Shown one piece after another: positions 7,405 to 15,754 of a stretch of 64,000 bases of DNA. The notes beneath the pieces are model-generated. The model was not told the DNA's origin. It did not search any database and worked only from the letters and a program-made list of their open reading frames with translations. Origin of the DNA: Fibrobacterota bacterium (lineage in GTDB: Bacteria; Fibrobacterota; Fibrobacteria; UBA5070); contig JADKBN010000029.1 in the NCBI GenBank assembly GCA_016715065.1, positions 310,001 to 374,000 on the forward strand, in the 5' to 3' direction. Position 1 is the first letter of the stretch, and every line of letters starts with the position of its first letter. The position numbers and the translations under genes are program-made.

Positions 7405-7892
7405 TCAATCGACGAGGAAGGTCTTTCTTTCCAACAGGGCCTTGTCCCTCAGGATCTCAGCCACATACACGCCCGGCTTCAGGTTGGGGATGGACAGCTC
7501 GTTTGCCCAGAGGCGATGGTTGTACACGGACACCCCCCTTGAGATTGAAGATCCGGAGTTCCGACCTTCCATCGAACAGCTGCACGTTCGGGTTGTTGCT
7601 CTTGAACAATTGGATCTGTTCGCTGCCGATGCTTCCCTTGGCGTGGAGCGTCAGCAAGCTCGCCGTGGTATTGACGGCCAACATGAATTTCTGCGTGCTC
7701 TTGCAGCCCGACGCATTCGTGTAGGTGGCCGTGTACGTGCCTGCCTGGGAAGCGGTCACATTGGGCAGGGTGATCTCACGTGTGGTGGCGCTGACCCCAT
7801 TCGGGCCGCTCCAGCTCCAGCCGGAGGCGAAATTCGGCTGAGGCCCGATGGTGAAGGTTCCACCCAGTCAAGTTTCGAATACCGGTTTTCAT
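7405..7892 (-). pseudogene. remnant of a secreted Ig-like/T9SS-tailed protein
   Basis: A good start (ATG 7892, AGGAG upstream) encodes only MKTGIRNL. The sequence then passes, out of frame, into the C-terminal part of a larger secreted protein. That part has an Ig-like domain (GTFTIGPQPN, WSWSGPNG, AGTYTATYTNASGC), then a sorting-type tail. The signal peptide and catalytic region are missing, which implies an internal deletion. A second lesion is a C6 tract at 7533-7538, where five would keep frame. Corrected, the tail reads VSVYNHRLWANELSIPNLKP then GVYVAEILRDK, ending at 7405. It was probably another polysaccharide-degrading enzyme. Confidence 0.7.
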
Positions 7893-8132
7893 GCTCTTGC
7901 GCTCCTTGGTTGACCGCCTGCGATCAACGGCGCTGAACTCGTTCACTGGCAGCGAAGCCTGTCTTCGAATGGCTTCGTGGAAAGTGGGTGAGGGTAACGC
8001 GCCATCGTCTGATATCATCATGCTTCCCGTGGTCAGAGTATCGGGCGCGTTGTTCGAACCGGCTTTTGGTGTTATTTCAAAGCGCTGCAAAGGCTTTCAT
8101 CAGGAAGGTAGCGGAGGGGGCTTTTGCGGCAC
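7893..8132. other. intergenic, no gene seen
   Basis: This stretch separates the pseudogene start from the terminator of the DUF1161 gene. It includes the AGGAG site of the pseudogene. I see no further structure or reading frame with protein character. Confidence 0.4.
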
Positions 8133-8164
8133 AAAAAAAAGCGTCCGAGCGATTGCCCGGACGC
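8133..8164 (-). terminator. rho-independent terminator of the DUF1161 gene
   Basis: On the minus strand GCGTCCG (8164-8158) pairs with CGGACGC (8147-8141) across a 10-base loop, followed directly by eight T residues (8140-8133). It lies 27 bases beyond the stop at 8192. Confidence 0.88.
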
Positions 8165-8191
8165 CATGGAGCTCGATCGGAGTGGAAGGGA

Positions 8192-8560
8192 TCAGCCCTT
8201 GGTGTACACGATCTTCTTGGTTCCGCCGCCGCAGGAGCCGACGACCTTGCCATCCTTGACGTCTTCGTTGGCGACGATTTCGACGGTGAAATTCTTGACG
8301 CCCTTGGCCTCGATCTTCTCGGTGACCGATGCCTTCAGCTCGTCGCAGTTCTTGGCTCCGGTGATCGAGGGGGCTGCGGCGACCTTTTCCGCCTTGGCGG
8401 CCGGTGCCGCGGCGACCTTCTCCGACTTCGCTTCGGCAGGCTTCGCCTCAGTGGCTTTGGCGGCCGGCTTGGCCTCCGCGGCCTTTTCCGGTGCCTGGGC
8501 GAAGGCGCCGGCGGCGAGGAGAGCGACCAGGGTGGCCAGGATTTTGTTCGAGTTCTTCAT
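8192..8560 (-). CDS. DUF1161 family exported protein
   Basis: A 122-residue protein with a signal peptide (1 to about 22, AAGAFAQA). A low-complexity Ala/Lys/Glu/Pro linker (repeats of EAKPA) follows, then a compact C-terminal domain (NCDELKASVTEKIEAKGVKN, then VVGSCGGGTKKIVYTKG). That domain matches DUF1161 periplasmic proteins, with two cysteines that could form a disulfide. Function is unknown. It is the last gene before a strong terminator and lies 92 bases after phoU; whether it belongs to the pst transcript is unclear. Confidence 0.8.
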   Translation of the reverse strand: MKNSNKILATLVALLAAGAFAQAPEKAAEAKPAAKATEAKPAEAKSEKVAAAPAAKAEKVAAAPSITGAKNCDELKASVTEKIEAKGVKNFTVEIVANEDVKDGKVVGSCGGGTKKIVYTKG

Positions 8561-8652
8561 GGGTGCGATCCTTTGGAGGGGAGTTGTGTGCGGAGAGTGT
8601 TCCGTTTCGCGAAACCCAAATCAAGCAAAAAGAAAGCACCGGCGGGGCGCGG

Positions 8653-9309
8653 TCATTCTTCCTGGTGTCTTGCGATTTTGGCCTCCACCAAAAACACGGC
8701 GTCTTCCGCGATGTTGGCGGAAAGATCGCCCACCCGTTCCAGGTTCTTGGAGATCCGGATCAAGTCCAGCCCGGTCTCGATCAATTCGCGGTCCTCCTTC
8801 ACGGCTTGGATGATCAGCCTGGCCATGTCTCGGTTCATTTCGTCGAGCTTGTCGTCCAGGGCGATCGTGCGGCGGGCCAGATCGGCGTCGCGGTGCGCGA
8901 AGGACCGCACCGAATCCTGGAGCATGCGGCGGGCGAGTTCGGCCATCTCCGGCAGACGCAGCAGATCCGGGCTCTGGCGCAGGCGGCACAGGGTGACCGC
9001 CGATTGGGCGATGTTGGTGGCGTGGTCGCCGATGCGTTCCAGGTCCACCACGGCGTCCTGCATGGCGAACACCAGGCGCAGATCGCCCGCCACGGGCTGG
9101 TGCAGCGCGATGAAATCGATGATCATGGATTCCAGACGGATCTCGTCGGCGTCGACCTCCTTTTCACGGGCGAAGGCGGCCTCTGCCAAGGAGGCGTCGG
9201 CTTCCACCAGGGTGCGGACGGCCGCGTCCAACGCATCCACGGCGCGCTCGGCCATGGCTTTGAGTCCCGCTTTGAGTTCTTCCAGATTTTTTTCGAAATG
9301 CCGTTCCAT
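8653..9309 (-). CDS. phoU: phosphate-signalling protein PhoU
   Basis: A 218-residue all-helical protein made of two PhoU three-helix repeats. The hallmark segments are DLRLVFAMQDAVVDLERIGDHATN in the first repeat and LIRISKNLERVGDLSANIAED in the second; the E/D-x-x-x-D clusters bind metal. PhoU links the Pst transporter to the PhoR kinase and restrains the Pho response when phosphate is plentiful. It follows pstB by 15 bases, the normal end of a pst operon. A second PhoU-like gene lies at 18912. Confidence 0.95.
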   Translation of the reverse strand: MERHFEKNLEELKAGLKAMAERAVDALDAAVRTLVEADASLAEAAFAREKEVDADEIRLESMIIDFIALHQPVAGDLRLVFAMQDAVVDLERIGDHATNIAQSAVTLCRLRQSPDLLRLPEMAELARRMLQDSVRSFAHRDADLARRTIALDDKLDEMNRDMARLIIQAVKEDRELIETGLDLIRISKNLERVGDLSANIAEDAVFLVEAKIARHQEE

Positions 9310-9324
9310 GCGATATCTCCTGTC

Positions 9325-10086
9325 TCAGCCGAAACGGCCGGTGATGTAGTCTTCGGTTCGCTTCTGCGCAGGGCTGGTGAAGATCTTCTGGGTGGGGCCC
9401 ACCTCCACCATTTCTCCCATGTAGAAGAACGCTGTCGTGTCCGATACGCGCGAGGCCTGGTGCATCGAATGCGTCACGATCACGATGGTGAAGCTCTCCT
9501 TGAGCTGCCAGATCAATTCCTCGATCTTGGCGGTGGCGATGGGGTCCAGCGCGGAGGCGGGCTCGTCCATCAGCAGGACTTCCGGATCCACCGCGATGGC
9601 CCGCGCGATGCACAGGCGCTGCTGTTGCCCACCGGAGAGTGCCAGGCCGGATTTGGCCAGATCGTCCTTCACCTCTTCCCAAAGGGCCGCGCCGCGCAGG
9701 GATTTTTCCACGATCTCTTCGAGACGCTTTTTGTCTTTGATGCCGTGGACACGCGGTCCGTAGGCCACGTTCTCGAAGATGCTCTTGGGGAACGGATTGG
9801 ATTTCTGGAAGATCATCCCCACCTTGCGACGCAACAAGACGGGATCGATGTCCTTGGCGTAGATGTTCGTTCCGTCCACTTCCACCGTTCCCGTGACCTT
9901 GGCTGATTCGATGAGGTCGTTCATCCGGTTCAGGCAGCGCAGGAACGTGCTCTTGCCGCAACCGGAAGGCCCGATCAGGGCAGTCACGTGGTTGCGCTGG
10001 ATTTCCAGGTCGATGTGGCGCAGGGCGTGCTTTTCGCCGTAGTGGAGGTTCAGGTCCCGGGTAAGGATCTTGGTCGATTCGTTCAT
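9325..10086 (-). CDS. pstB: phosphate ABC transporter ATP-binding protein PstB
   Basis: A 253-residue ATPase that drives phosphate import. Walker A is GPSGCGKST at 39-47, the Q-loop is FQKSNPFP at 93-100, the signature is LSGGQQQR at 150-157 and Walker B is LLMDEP at 171-176. The tail RTEDYITGRFG is typical of PstB. Length is usual for the family. It sits between pstA and phoU with gaps of 14 and 15 bases, so it is cotranscribed with them. Confidence 0.97.
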   Translation of the reverse strand: MNESTKILTRDLNLHYGEKHALRHIDLEIQRNHVTALIGPSGCGKSTFLRCLNRMNDLIESAKVTGTVEVDGTNIYAKDIDPVLLRRKVGMIFQKSNPFPKSIFENVAYGPRVHGIKDKKRLEEIVEKSLRGAALWEEVKDDLAKSGLALSGGQQQRLCIARAIAVDPEVLLMDEPASALDPIATAKIEELIWQLKESFTIVIVTHSMHQASRVSDTTAFFYMGEMVEVGPTQKIFTSPAQKRTEDYITGRFG

Positions 10087-10100
10087 GGTTGGGATCGCTT

Positions 10101-11003
10101 TCAGCGGAGAGCCCGGCGGCGCAAGTGCCAGCGCAGGAAGATGGCTGCGAAGTTCAGAGTGAAGGTAAGGATCAACAGCACCAGCGTGGTCGCGAACTGG
10201 ATGGGTTTCGTGGCCTCGACATCCACGCTTTGCGTGCTCATGATGTAAATGTGGTAGCCCAATTCCATGAATTGGTCGGTCAGGCCATCGGGAAGATTGG
10301 GCAGGAAGTAGGCCGCACCGGTAAACAGGATGGGGGCCACTTCGCCCGCGCCGCGGCTGATGGCCAGGATCGCGCCGGTGAGGATGCCCGTCATGCTCTG
10401 GGGCAACACGACCTTCCAGATGGTTTCCAGCCGGGTGGCTCCCAGCGCGAGGCTGCCTTCGCGCAAATCGCGGGGCACGGTCTTGATGGCCTCTTCCACC
10501 GACACGATCACCACCGGCAAGGTGAGCAGGGCCATGGTCAGCGAAGCCCACAGGATGTTGGGTTGGGCCCAATGGAGTGCCCCGCCGTAGAGCACTCTGT
10601 CGGCGCCGCCTCCCACGAAGTTGATGAAGAAACCAAGCCCGAACAATCCGAACACGATGGCGGGGATCCCGGCCAGGGTATTGACGGCAAACCGGATGGC
10701 GCGCCCGATTTTCGACTGCTGGCCCACGTACTCGTTGAGGAAGATGGCGGTGATGGTCCCGATCGGGACGCCCGCCAGGCTCATGAGCATCACCAGGAAG
10801 AAGGTTCCCATGATGGCGGGGAAGATGCCGCCTTCGGTCATGCCTTGCTCCGGCGATCCCAGGATGAATTCCTTGCTCAGGTGCCCGGCGCCCCCGTGCA
10901 CGATGATGCCGATCACCACCAGCACCAACACCACGGTCGCGATGGCCGACCCTCCCGTGACCAGGGCCACGCCCCGGCCGACCCATTTCTTGGGGATGTT
11001 CAC
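10101..11003 (-). CDS. pstA: phosphate ABC transporter permease PstA
   Basis: A 300-residue inner-membrane permease with about six transmembrane helices. The coupling loop EGSLALGATRLETIWKVVLP, contacting PstB, and the segment ISRGAGEVAPILFTGAAYF are typical of PstA. The start is GTG 11003, which overlaps the pstC stop (GTGA), giving translational coupling and a normal length. The longer upstream reading is a shadow of pstC. Confidence 0.94.
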   Translation of the reverse strand: MNIPKKWVGRGVALVTGGSAIATVVLVLVVIGIIVHGGAGHLSKEFILGSPEQGMTEGGIFPAIMGTFFLVMLMSLAGVPIGTITAIFLNEYVGQQSKIGRAIRFAVNTLAGIPAIVFGLFGLGFFINFVGGGADRVLYGGALHWAQPNILWASLTMALLTLPVVIVSVEEAIKTVPRDLREGSLALGATRLETIWKVVLPQSMTGILTGAILAISRGAGEVAPILFTGAAYFLPNLPDGLTDQFMELGYHIYIMSTQSVDVEATKPIQFATTLVLLILTFTLNFAAIFLRWHLRRRALR

Positions 11004-12199
11004 GAAGCGCCTCCGAACTTGGCCATGAGGCGCTGGCGGATGAAGATTTCCGCGACCGCGTTCAGGGCGAAACTGATGCAAAACAGGATCGATCCCAGCA
11101 CGAAGAGCATCACGTAGTGCGGATCGCCGAAGACCACCTCGGCCATTTCCGCGCCGATGGAAGCGGACACGGTGCGAACCGGCTCCACGAAGCTGGGCGA
11201 AAGCAGCGCGGCGTTGCCCGTTGCCATCAATACGATCATCGTTTCGCCGATCGCACGACCCAACCCCAGCAACACACCCGCGAAAATTCCCGGGATGGCG
11301 GCGGGCAGCACCACGCGCAGATTGGTTTCCCACAAGGGGGCGCCCAAGGCGAGCGATCCTTCCGTGAAGTGCTTGGGCACAGCGGAAAGGGCGTCTTCCG
11401 AAATGGTGTAGATCAGAGGGATCACGGCCATCGACATGGCGATCCCACCGACCAGCGCATTGAGTCGGTAGTCCAAACCGAACACGGTTTGGACCAACGA
11501 GGCCAGGATGGTCAGGGCGAAGAAACCGATCACCACGGAAGGAAATCCAGCCATGATCTCGATGATGGGTTTCATGGCTTCCTTGGCCCAGCGCGGAGCG
11601 AAGGTGCTGGTGAACAGGGCCGCGAAAATGCCCACCGGAGCGGCGATCAGGATGGCGATCAGGGCCACCTTGAGCGAACCGGCCAACAGCGGAAGAATGC
11701 CGAACTTCGGGTGGTCTCCCACGGGCTGCCAATTTCCGGAAAGGATCTGGGAAAGGATGGAGCCGCCCTCTTCGGAGACGGTCGATTCCGAGGGCGGAGG
11801 GGGTTTTCCAAGCATGCCGCCGCTGGTCGCGATGGACGTGTCCTTGGCCGAAGAATCTGCAGCAGTGGAATCGCCGTAGGACTCCGCCGCACCAACGATT
11901 TCGGGCTCTCCATACGACTCCGCCGCACCGACTGGTTCCGGATCGCCGTAGGACTCCGATTCACCCACTGGATCGCCGTAGGATTCGGACTCTCCCGTCG
12001 CCTTTGCGGAGTCGGTCGTGCCGGAAGAAGAGATGGATTCGTGCCCGCCGGAAAGGGCCCGGGCGTCCATCGTGAAGATGGGCACCGCCTCTCGGAACAC
12101 GAACAGGAAGATCAGGACGATGGCCCCCAGGGAGCCGAAGGCGACCGTGGCGATGCCTTTTTCGATCAGGAACTCGCCGAGACGAATGCGTTTTTTCAT
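11000..12199 (-). CDS. pstC: phosphate ABC transporter permease PstC with a repeat insert
   Basis: A 399-residue permease, about 80-90 residues longer than usual. After the first transmembrane helix (about 16-40) comes an extracytoplasmic insert, residues about 45-150. It is rich in Ser, Gly and Glu and contains four copies of ESYG(D/E)P or ESYGDS (72-77, 82-87, 94-99, 106-111) and a PPPP stretch. The remainder is canonical: EGSLALGAPLWETNLRVVLP is the coupling loop and LGRAIGETMIVLMATGN the conserved helix. The insert may touch PstS or the cell wall; no function is known. Confidence 0.93.
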   Translation of the reverse strand: MKKRIRLGEFLIEKGIATVAFGSLGAIVLIFLFVFREAVPIFTMDARALSGGHESISSSGTTDSAKATGESESYGDPVGESESYGDPEPVGAAESYGEPEIVGAAESYGDSTAADSSAKDTSIATSGGMLGKPPPPSESTVSEEGGSILSQILSGNWQPVGDHPKFGILPLLAGSLKVALIAILIAAPVGIFAALFTSTFAPRWAKEAMKPIIEIMAGFPSVVIGFFALTILASLVQTVFGLDYRLNALVGGIAMSMAVIPLIYTISEDALSAVPKHFTEGSLALGAPLWETNLRVVLPAAIPGIFAGVLLGLGRAIGETMIVLMATGNAALLSPSFVEPVRTVSASIGAEMAEVVFGDPHYVMLFVLGSILFCISFALNAVAEIFIRQRLMAKFGGAS

Positions 12200-12210
12200 T
12201 TCGCACCAAA

Positions 12211-12241
12211 GCCCCGCCTGACAATTCCTGACAGACGGGGC
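12211..12241 (-). promoter_or_regulatory. hairpin with a Pho-box-like repeat before pstC
   Basis: GCCCCG (12211-12216) and CGGGGC (12236-12241) form a stem just upstream of pstC. Its loop on the minus strand contains CTGTCAGGAATTGTCAGG (12234-12217), two TGTCA units 10 bases apart. Pho boxes have TGTCA-type repeats at 11-base spacing, so this is Pho-box-like, not perfect. It could also be a processing hairpin that keeps pstS mRNA more abundant than pstCAB. Confidence 0.35.
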
Positions 12242-12371
12242 GGGATTTGGGTTCTGGATGTCGGGCCCGTTTGGGGCCCTCGAAGAAAAGAAGGGCTCGC
12301 CTCACCGACTCCGGTCCGGTCGAGGACGATCCATCGGATGCTCACCGACGGACGAGCCCAAATCGGGTTCA

Positions 12372-13205
12372 TCAGCGGGCCGGGAAGTATCCGACCTGCG
12401 TGGCGATTGCCTGGCCCTCTGGGGAGAGGATCCAGTCGATGTATTCCTTCACCGCGCCCGAAGGACGCTTGGAGGTGTACATGTAGAGGTATCTGCTGAG
12501 CGGGTAGGAGCCATTGCCGACCGTTGCGGCGGTGGGCTCGACCGCTGCGGCACCGGCTGCCTTGCGGATGCCGATGATGCGGATGCCCTTGGCGTAGGCC
12601 ATGCCGCCGTAACCGATGCCGTTGGGGTCCTTGGACACGGCGTTGACGACCGCGGCGGTACCCGGCATGGATTGCATGGAAGCCACGTAATCCTTGCCGC
12701 TCAGGACGTGGTCCTTGAAAAAGGCGTAGGTGCCGGAGTTGTTCTCGCGGCCGTACACGATGATCTTGGCGTCAGGTCCACCCAACTGCTTCCAATTGGT
12801 GATCTTGCCCAGGTACACGTCGCGCAGGTTGTCCAGCGTGATGTCCTTGACAGGGCTTGCTTCGTTGACATACACGGACAGTCCGTCCTTGGCCGACTTG
12901 ATCTCGATGCCCAGGGTGGCGTAGCGCTCCTGGAGCTTGGCCCGTTCAGCGGACTTCATGGGGCGGCTGGAATTGCAGATGTCGGTGGTGCCGTTGATCA
13001 GGGCCGAGATGCCGGTGCCCGATCCGCCGCCGGTCACCTGGATGGAGGTGCCGGGGTGCTTGGCCATGTAGGCCTCGGCCCAGCGCTGCGCCATGATCAC
13101 CATGGTGTCGGAACCCTTGACCGTGATGGTCTCGGTGTTGGACGCGCCCATCAGGGCGGCGGCGATTCCCAACGGGGCCAGGAACTTGAGTTTGGATAGG
13201 TTCAT
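12372..13205 (-). CDS. pstS: phosphate-binding protein PstS
   Basis: A 277-residue periplasmic phosphate receptor with signal peptide 1 to about 22. Phosphate-contact motifs are GSDTM (31-35), GGGSGTG (59-65) and SSRPM (79-83), with RENNSGT later. The family is the compact PstS type common outside enterobacteria. It is preceded by AAAGGAA. It lies 49 bases downstream of a porin gene and 172 bases upstream of pstC, so the porin, receptor and permease form a phosphate-uptake series. The closing segment VKEYIDWILSPEGQAIATQV is typical. Confidence 0.95.
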   Translation of the reverse strand: MNLSKLKFLAPLGIAAALMGASNTETITVKGSDTMVIMAQRWAEAYMAKHPGTSIQVTGGGSGTGISALINGTTDICNSSRPMKSAERAKLQERYATLGIEIKSAKDGLSVYVNEASPVKDITLDNLRDVYLGKITNWKQLGGPDAKIIVYGRENNSGTYAFFKDHVLSGKDYVASMQSMPGTAAVVNAVSKDPNGIGYGGMAYAKGIRIIGIRKAAGAAAVEPTAATVGNGSYPLSRYLYMYTSKRPSGAVKEYIDWILSPEGQAIATQVGYFPAR

Positions 13206-13254
13206 CTTCGTTTCCTTTGTTGAGTCGATGCTAGACAGAAGTTGTCTGATGGGA

Positions 13255-14673
13255 TCAGAACGAGAACTGGCCGCGGACCGTCACGAAGTCGTCTTCGGCG
13301 TCCTTGGAGAAGTCCGAGATGGCTTCCGTGGACTTGAGCGAGTTGCTGGTTTCGTTGGAAACCAGGTCGTAGCCGATCGAAAGCTTGGTGCTGCCGTTGA
13401 GGAACACGTTCAGACCCAGGTAGAGCGTCGAGTACTGGAGGTCGGTCTTGGAGGTTCCGTTGGTCGAGACCTTCTTCTTGGCATCCTTGGGGTCGGGCTT
13501 CCACGCGCCAACCTCGTCGCCGGAAACACTGGTGTTGGGGTCGTAGACGTCGTAGCGGACCACCGTCTGGACGGACTTGCCGATGTTCTGCACGTAGGCG
13601 GCATACCATGCCAGCAAGTCGCGCTGGTACAGGGCGTCGGTGATGGCGGCAGGCCGCTTGTTGCTGCCAGCCAAGCCAACGGCGGTGCCGGTGTACATTT
13701 CGCCGGAGAATTTGGCGCCCGCGAGGCCAGGGATCATGGAAAGGTCGGCGGTCATCTGGAAATCGGCACCGATCAGATTGGCGTCGAGTTCCTCACGAAA
13801 GCCGGTCTTCTTGAAGTTGGTGGAGCCGTCCACCACGTAGTAGTCGGAAGTGACTTCCTTGACCGCGGCAACGGAATCCAGGGGAGTGCTGGCCAAAGTG
13901 GCGTTCTTGTACTTGGTCGCGGCTTTGGCGGCAACAGGAGCGACCTGATTGACAAAGGACTCCATGTAGTACGAGGCACCGATCTTCACACCCACGCCGG
14001 CATCCAGGAAGTTCTTGCCAGCGGCGAGCCTTCCGATCAACGCCTTGGGGTCGGCTTGGTTGGTGGCCAGGCCCCAGCCGCTCATCAGAGCGACCTTTGC
14101 TTCCACCACGTCCAACCCGGAAACCTTGGGAGTTGCGCCGAGCACGAAGCCAACGTCCTTTTCGCCAGCGAACATGGCATTGCTGACAAAGCGCGAGCGC
14201 TCGAGCCATTCCATGGTGCTGGAGGAGTAGCCGATTTCATAGCCAAACGGGATGTCCTGCAAGCCCGCCTGCACCGAGAAGGTCTTGAGCCAGGGTTCGT
14301 TCCACTTGAAGTAGATGTCCTGGGCAGACAGTCCGGTTTCATTGATGTTGTACTGGGTCACGAACGACGATCCGTTGCCTGCGTCGTAGGTGGCCTTGAG
14401 GCGTCCACGACGGACGCGGAAGTAGGTCTGTTGCTGGGTGCGGCTGCTGGAAACCAGCCCCGTATCCAGATAGTACTGGCCCTGGACCTGGGCGAGGCCG
14501 CTGATCTTCAGCTTGGCCAAGCCGGCCACGGTGGTTTTGGTCTCGAGGTAGTTTTCCTCGAGGCTGGTGAGCTTGCCTTCGGTGGCTTCGGCGAGTTCTT
14601 TGACTTCGCCGACCGTTTGGGCGGAAGCGATTCCGGCCAGGATCAGCGAGAGGGCGAGTATTTTCGATTCCAT
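13255..14673 (-). CDS. outer-membrane porin, OprO/OprP-like
   Basis: A 472-residue outer-membrane protein. After a signal peptide (1 to about 19) comes a short coiled-coil segment (VKELAEATEGKLTSLEENYL), then a beta barrel ending in phenylalanine (VTVRGQFSF), as barrel proteins do. The segment YFRVRRGRLKATYDAGNG resembles phosphate-selective porins O and P. Its position directly before pstS supports a phosphate-entry role. The start is ATG 14673 with GGAGCAAGA upstream. It is divergent from the PhoB-like regulator, so the 174-bp gap probably holds control elements for both. Confidence 0.85.
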   Translation of the reverse strand: MESKILALSLILAGIASAQTVGEVKELAEATEGKLTSLEENYLETKTTVAGLAKLKISGLAQVQGQYYLDTGLVSSSRTQQQTYFRVRRGRLKATYDAGNGSSFVTQYNINETGLSAQDIYFKWNEPWLKTFSVQAGLQDIPFGYEIGYSSSTMEWLERSRFVSNAMFAGEKDVGFVLGATPKVSGLDVVEAKVALMSGWGLATNQADPKALIGRLAAGKNFLDAGVGVKIGASYYMESFVNQVAPVAAKAATKYKNATLASTPLDSVAAVKEVTSDYYVVDGSTNFKKTGFREELDANLIGADFQMTADLSMIPGLAGAKFSGEMYTGTAVGLAGSNKRPAAITDALYQRDLLAWYAAYVQNIGKSVQTVVRYDVYDPNTSVSGDEVGAWKPDPKDAKKKVSTNGTSKTDLQYSTLYLGLNVFLNGSTKLSIGYDLVSNETSNSLKSTEAISDFSKDAEDDFVTVRGQFSF

Positions 14674-14847
14674 TCTTGCTCCGTTCCATGAGTTTGGGAG
14701 GTGACGGGGACAAAGAGACTCGCCGGGTGTTTCGGAACCATTGCACAGGGGTTGCATCCGTGAAGCGCTTGGCGGAGCAGGCATTCCATGTTTCCGTTGT
14801 GTTGCCCCGATGTTCCCAATCGCGGTGGGATCGCTAGATTGGAAGCC

Positions 14848-15546
14848 ATGCCAACAGAACGAATCCTGGTTCTCGAAGACGACGCGGACATCCTCGACTT
14901 GGTGGTCCATTCGCTGCGCAAGGCAGGTTTCAAAGCCTTTCCGGCCCGGACCGGCGCCGATGCGTTGTCGATCATGTCCGACGAACGCCTGGATCTTGCC
15001 ATCCTGGACGTGATGCTTCCCGACCTGCCTGGCACGGAAATTTGTCGGCGTCTGCGCGAATCGGAGCGCCACAAGGCCGTTCCTGTGGTGTTTCTGACGG
15101 CTCGCAACGAAGAGCACGACCGCATCTACGGTTTCACGGTGGGAGGCGACGACTACGTGGCCAAGCCATTTTCTCCGCGCGAGCTTGTCGCCCGGGTCCA
15201 GGCTATCCTGCGTCGCACCACCGGAAGCATCTCCGGTGAACAAGTCAAGGTAGGCGAGCTGGCCATCGACCTGGATCGACGCATGGTGCGGGTGGGAGAA
15301 TCCACGTTGGGATTAACTTTCAAGGAATTCGAGGTCCTGAAAGCGTTGGTGGTAGCCAAAGGTCGGGCCGTGGAGCGGCTCCATCTCCTGGAGGAAGTCT
15401 GGGGAATGGAAAGCACTTCCGGTCCCAGGTCGGTAGACGTTGCCATCACCCGCTTGCGCGAGAAACTCGGTTCCTACGCCAAGTGCGTGCATACCGTTAC
15501 CGGTCTCGGCTACCAGTGGGACCCGGAACGTTGGGAAGGGGAATGA
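14848..15546 (+). CDS. PhoB-like OmpR-family response regulator
   Basis: A 232-residue regulator. The receiver domain (4-120) has acidic residues E10-D11-D12, phospho-acceptor D54 (LAILDVMLPD), T84 and K106. A winged-helix DNA-binding domain fills the C-terminus (LTFKEFEVLKAL, SVDVAITRLREKLG, TVTGLGYQW). Location between the Pst system and a second Pst-like system suggests it is PhoB. No PhoR kinase is adjacent; the partner must lie elsewhere. ATG 14848 is preferred to the longer reading from 14788, which adds 20 residues without domain character. Confidence 0.9.
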   Translation: MPTERILVLEDDADILDLVVHSLRKAGFKAFPARTGADALSIMSDERLDLAILDVMLPDLPGTEICRRLRESERHKAVPVVFLTARNEEHDRIYGFTVGGDDYVAKPFSPRELVARVQAILRRTTGSISGEQVKVGELAIDLDRRMVRVGESTLGLTFKEFEVLKALVVAKGRAVERLHLLEEVWGMESTSGPRSVDVAITRLREKLGSYAKCVHTVTGLGYQWDPERWEGE

Positions 15547-15550
15547 ATCG

Positions 15551-15751
15551 ATGGTCGTCCACCTGAATGGAGAGGATCGCGCGGTGGAGGCCGGGATGGA
15601 TATCCTGGGACTCGTGGCGTCTCTGGGCTTGGAGCCTGCCTGGGTGGTGGTGGAACACAATCTGCACGCTCTCGATCGCGCCCTTTGGAAAGAGGTCGTG
15701 TTGGGCGATGGCGATCAGGTGGAGATCGTCCGCTTCATGGGCGGCGGCTGA
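15551..15751 (+). CDS. thiS: ThiS-like sulfur carrier protein
   Basis: A 66-residue ubiquitin-fold protein ending in GGG, the flexible tail that is adenylated and thiocarboxylated to donate sulfur for the thiazole of thiamine. The residues MVVHLNGEDRAVEAGMDI then VEHNLHALDRALWKE fit ThiS. It starts 4 bases after the PhoB-like gene and ends 3 bases before the permease gene, so it appears embedded in a phosphate-related operon. No other thi gene and no thiamine riboswitch are nearby. The exact C-terminal residue count (three glycines) is slightly unusual. Confidence 0.8.
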   Translation: MVVHLNGEDRAVEAGMDILGLVASLGLEPAWVVVEHNLHALDRALWKEVVLGDGDQVEIVRFMGGG

Positions 15752-15754
15752 GAG

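Noticed and set aside
11870..12000. repeats in pstC considered as a CRISPR array
   Set aside because: The repeats are imperfect, about 30-36 bases apart, in frame, and encode ESYGDP units; there are no spacers or cas genes.
15440..15551. possible TPP riboswitch before thiS
   Set aside because: thiS starts 4 bases after the upstream gene, and no CUGAGA or ACCUGA-type TPP motif is visible.
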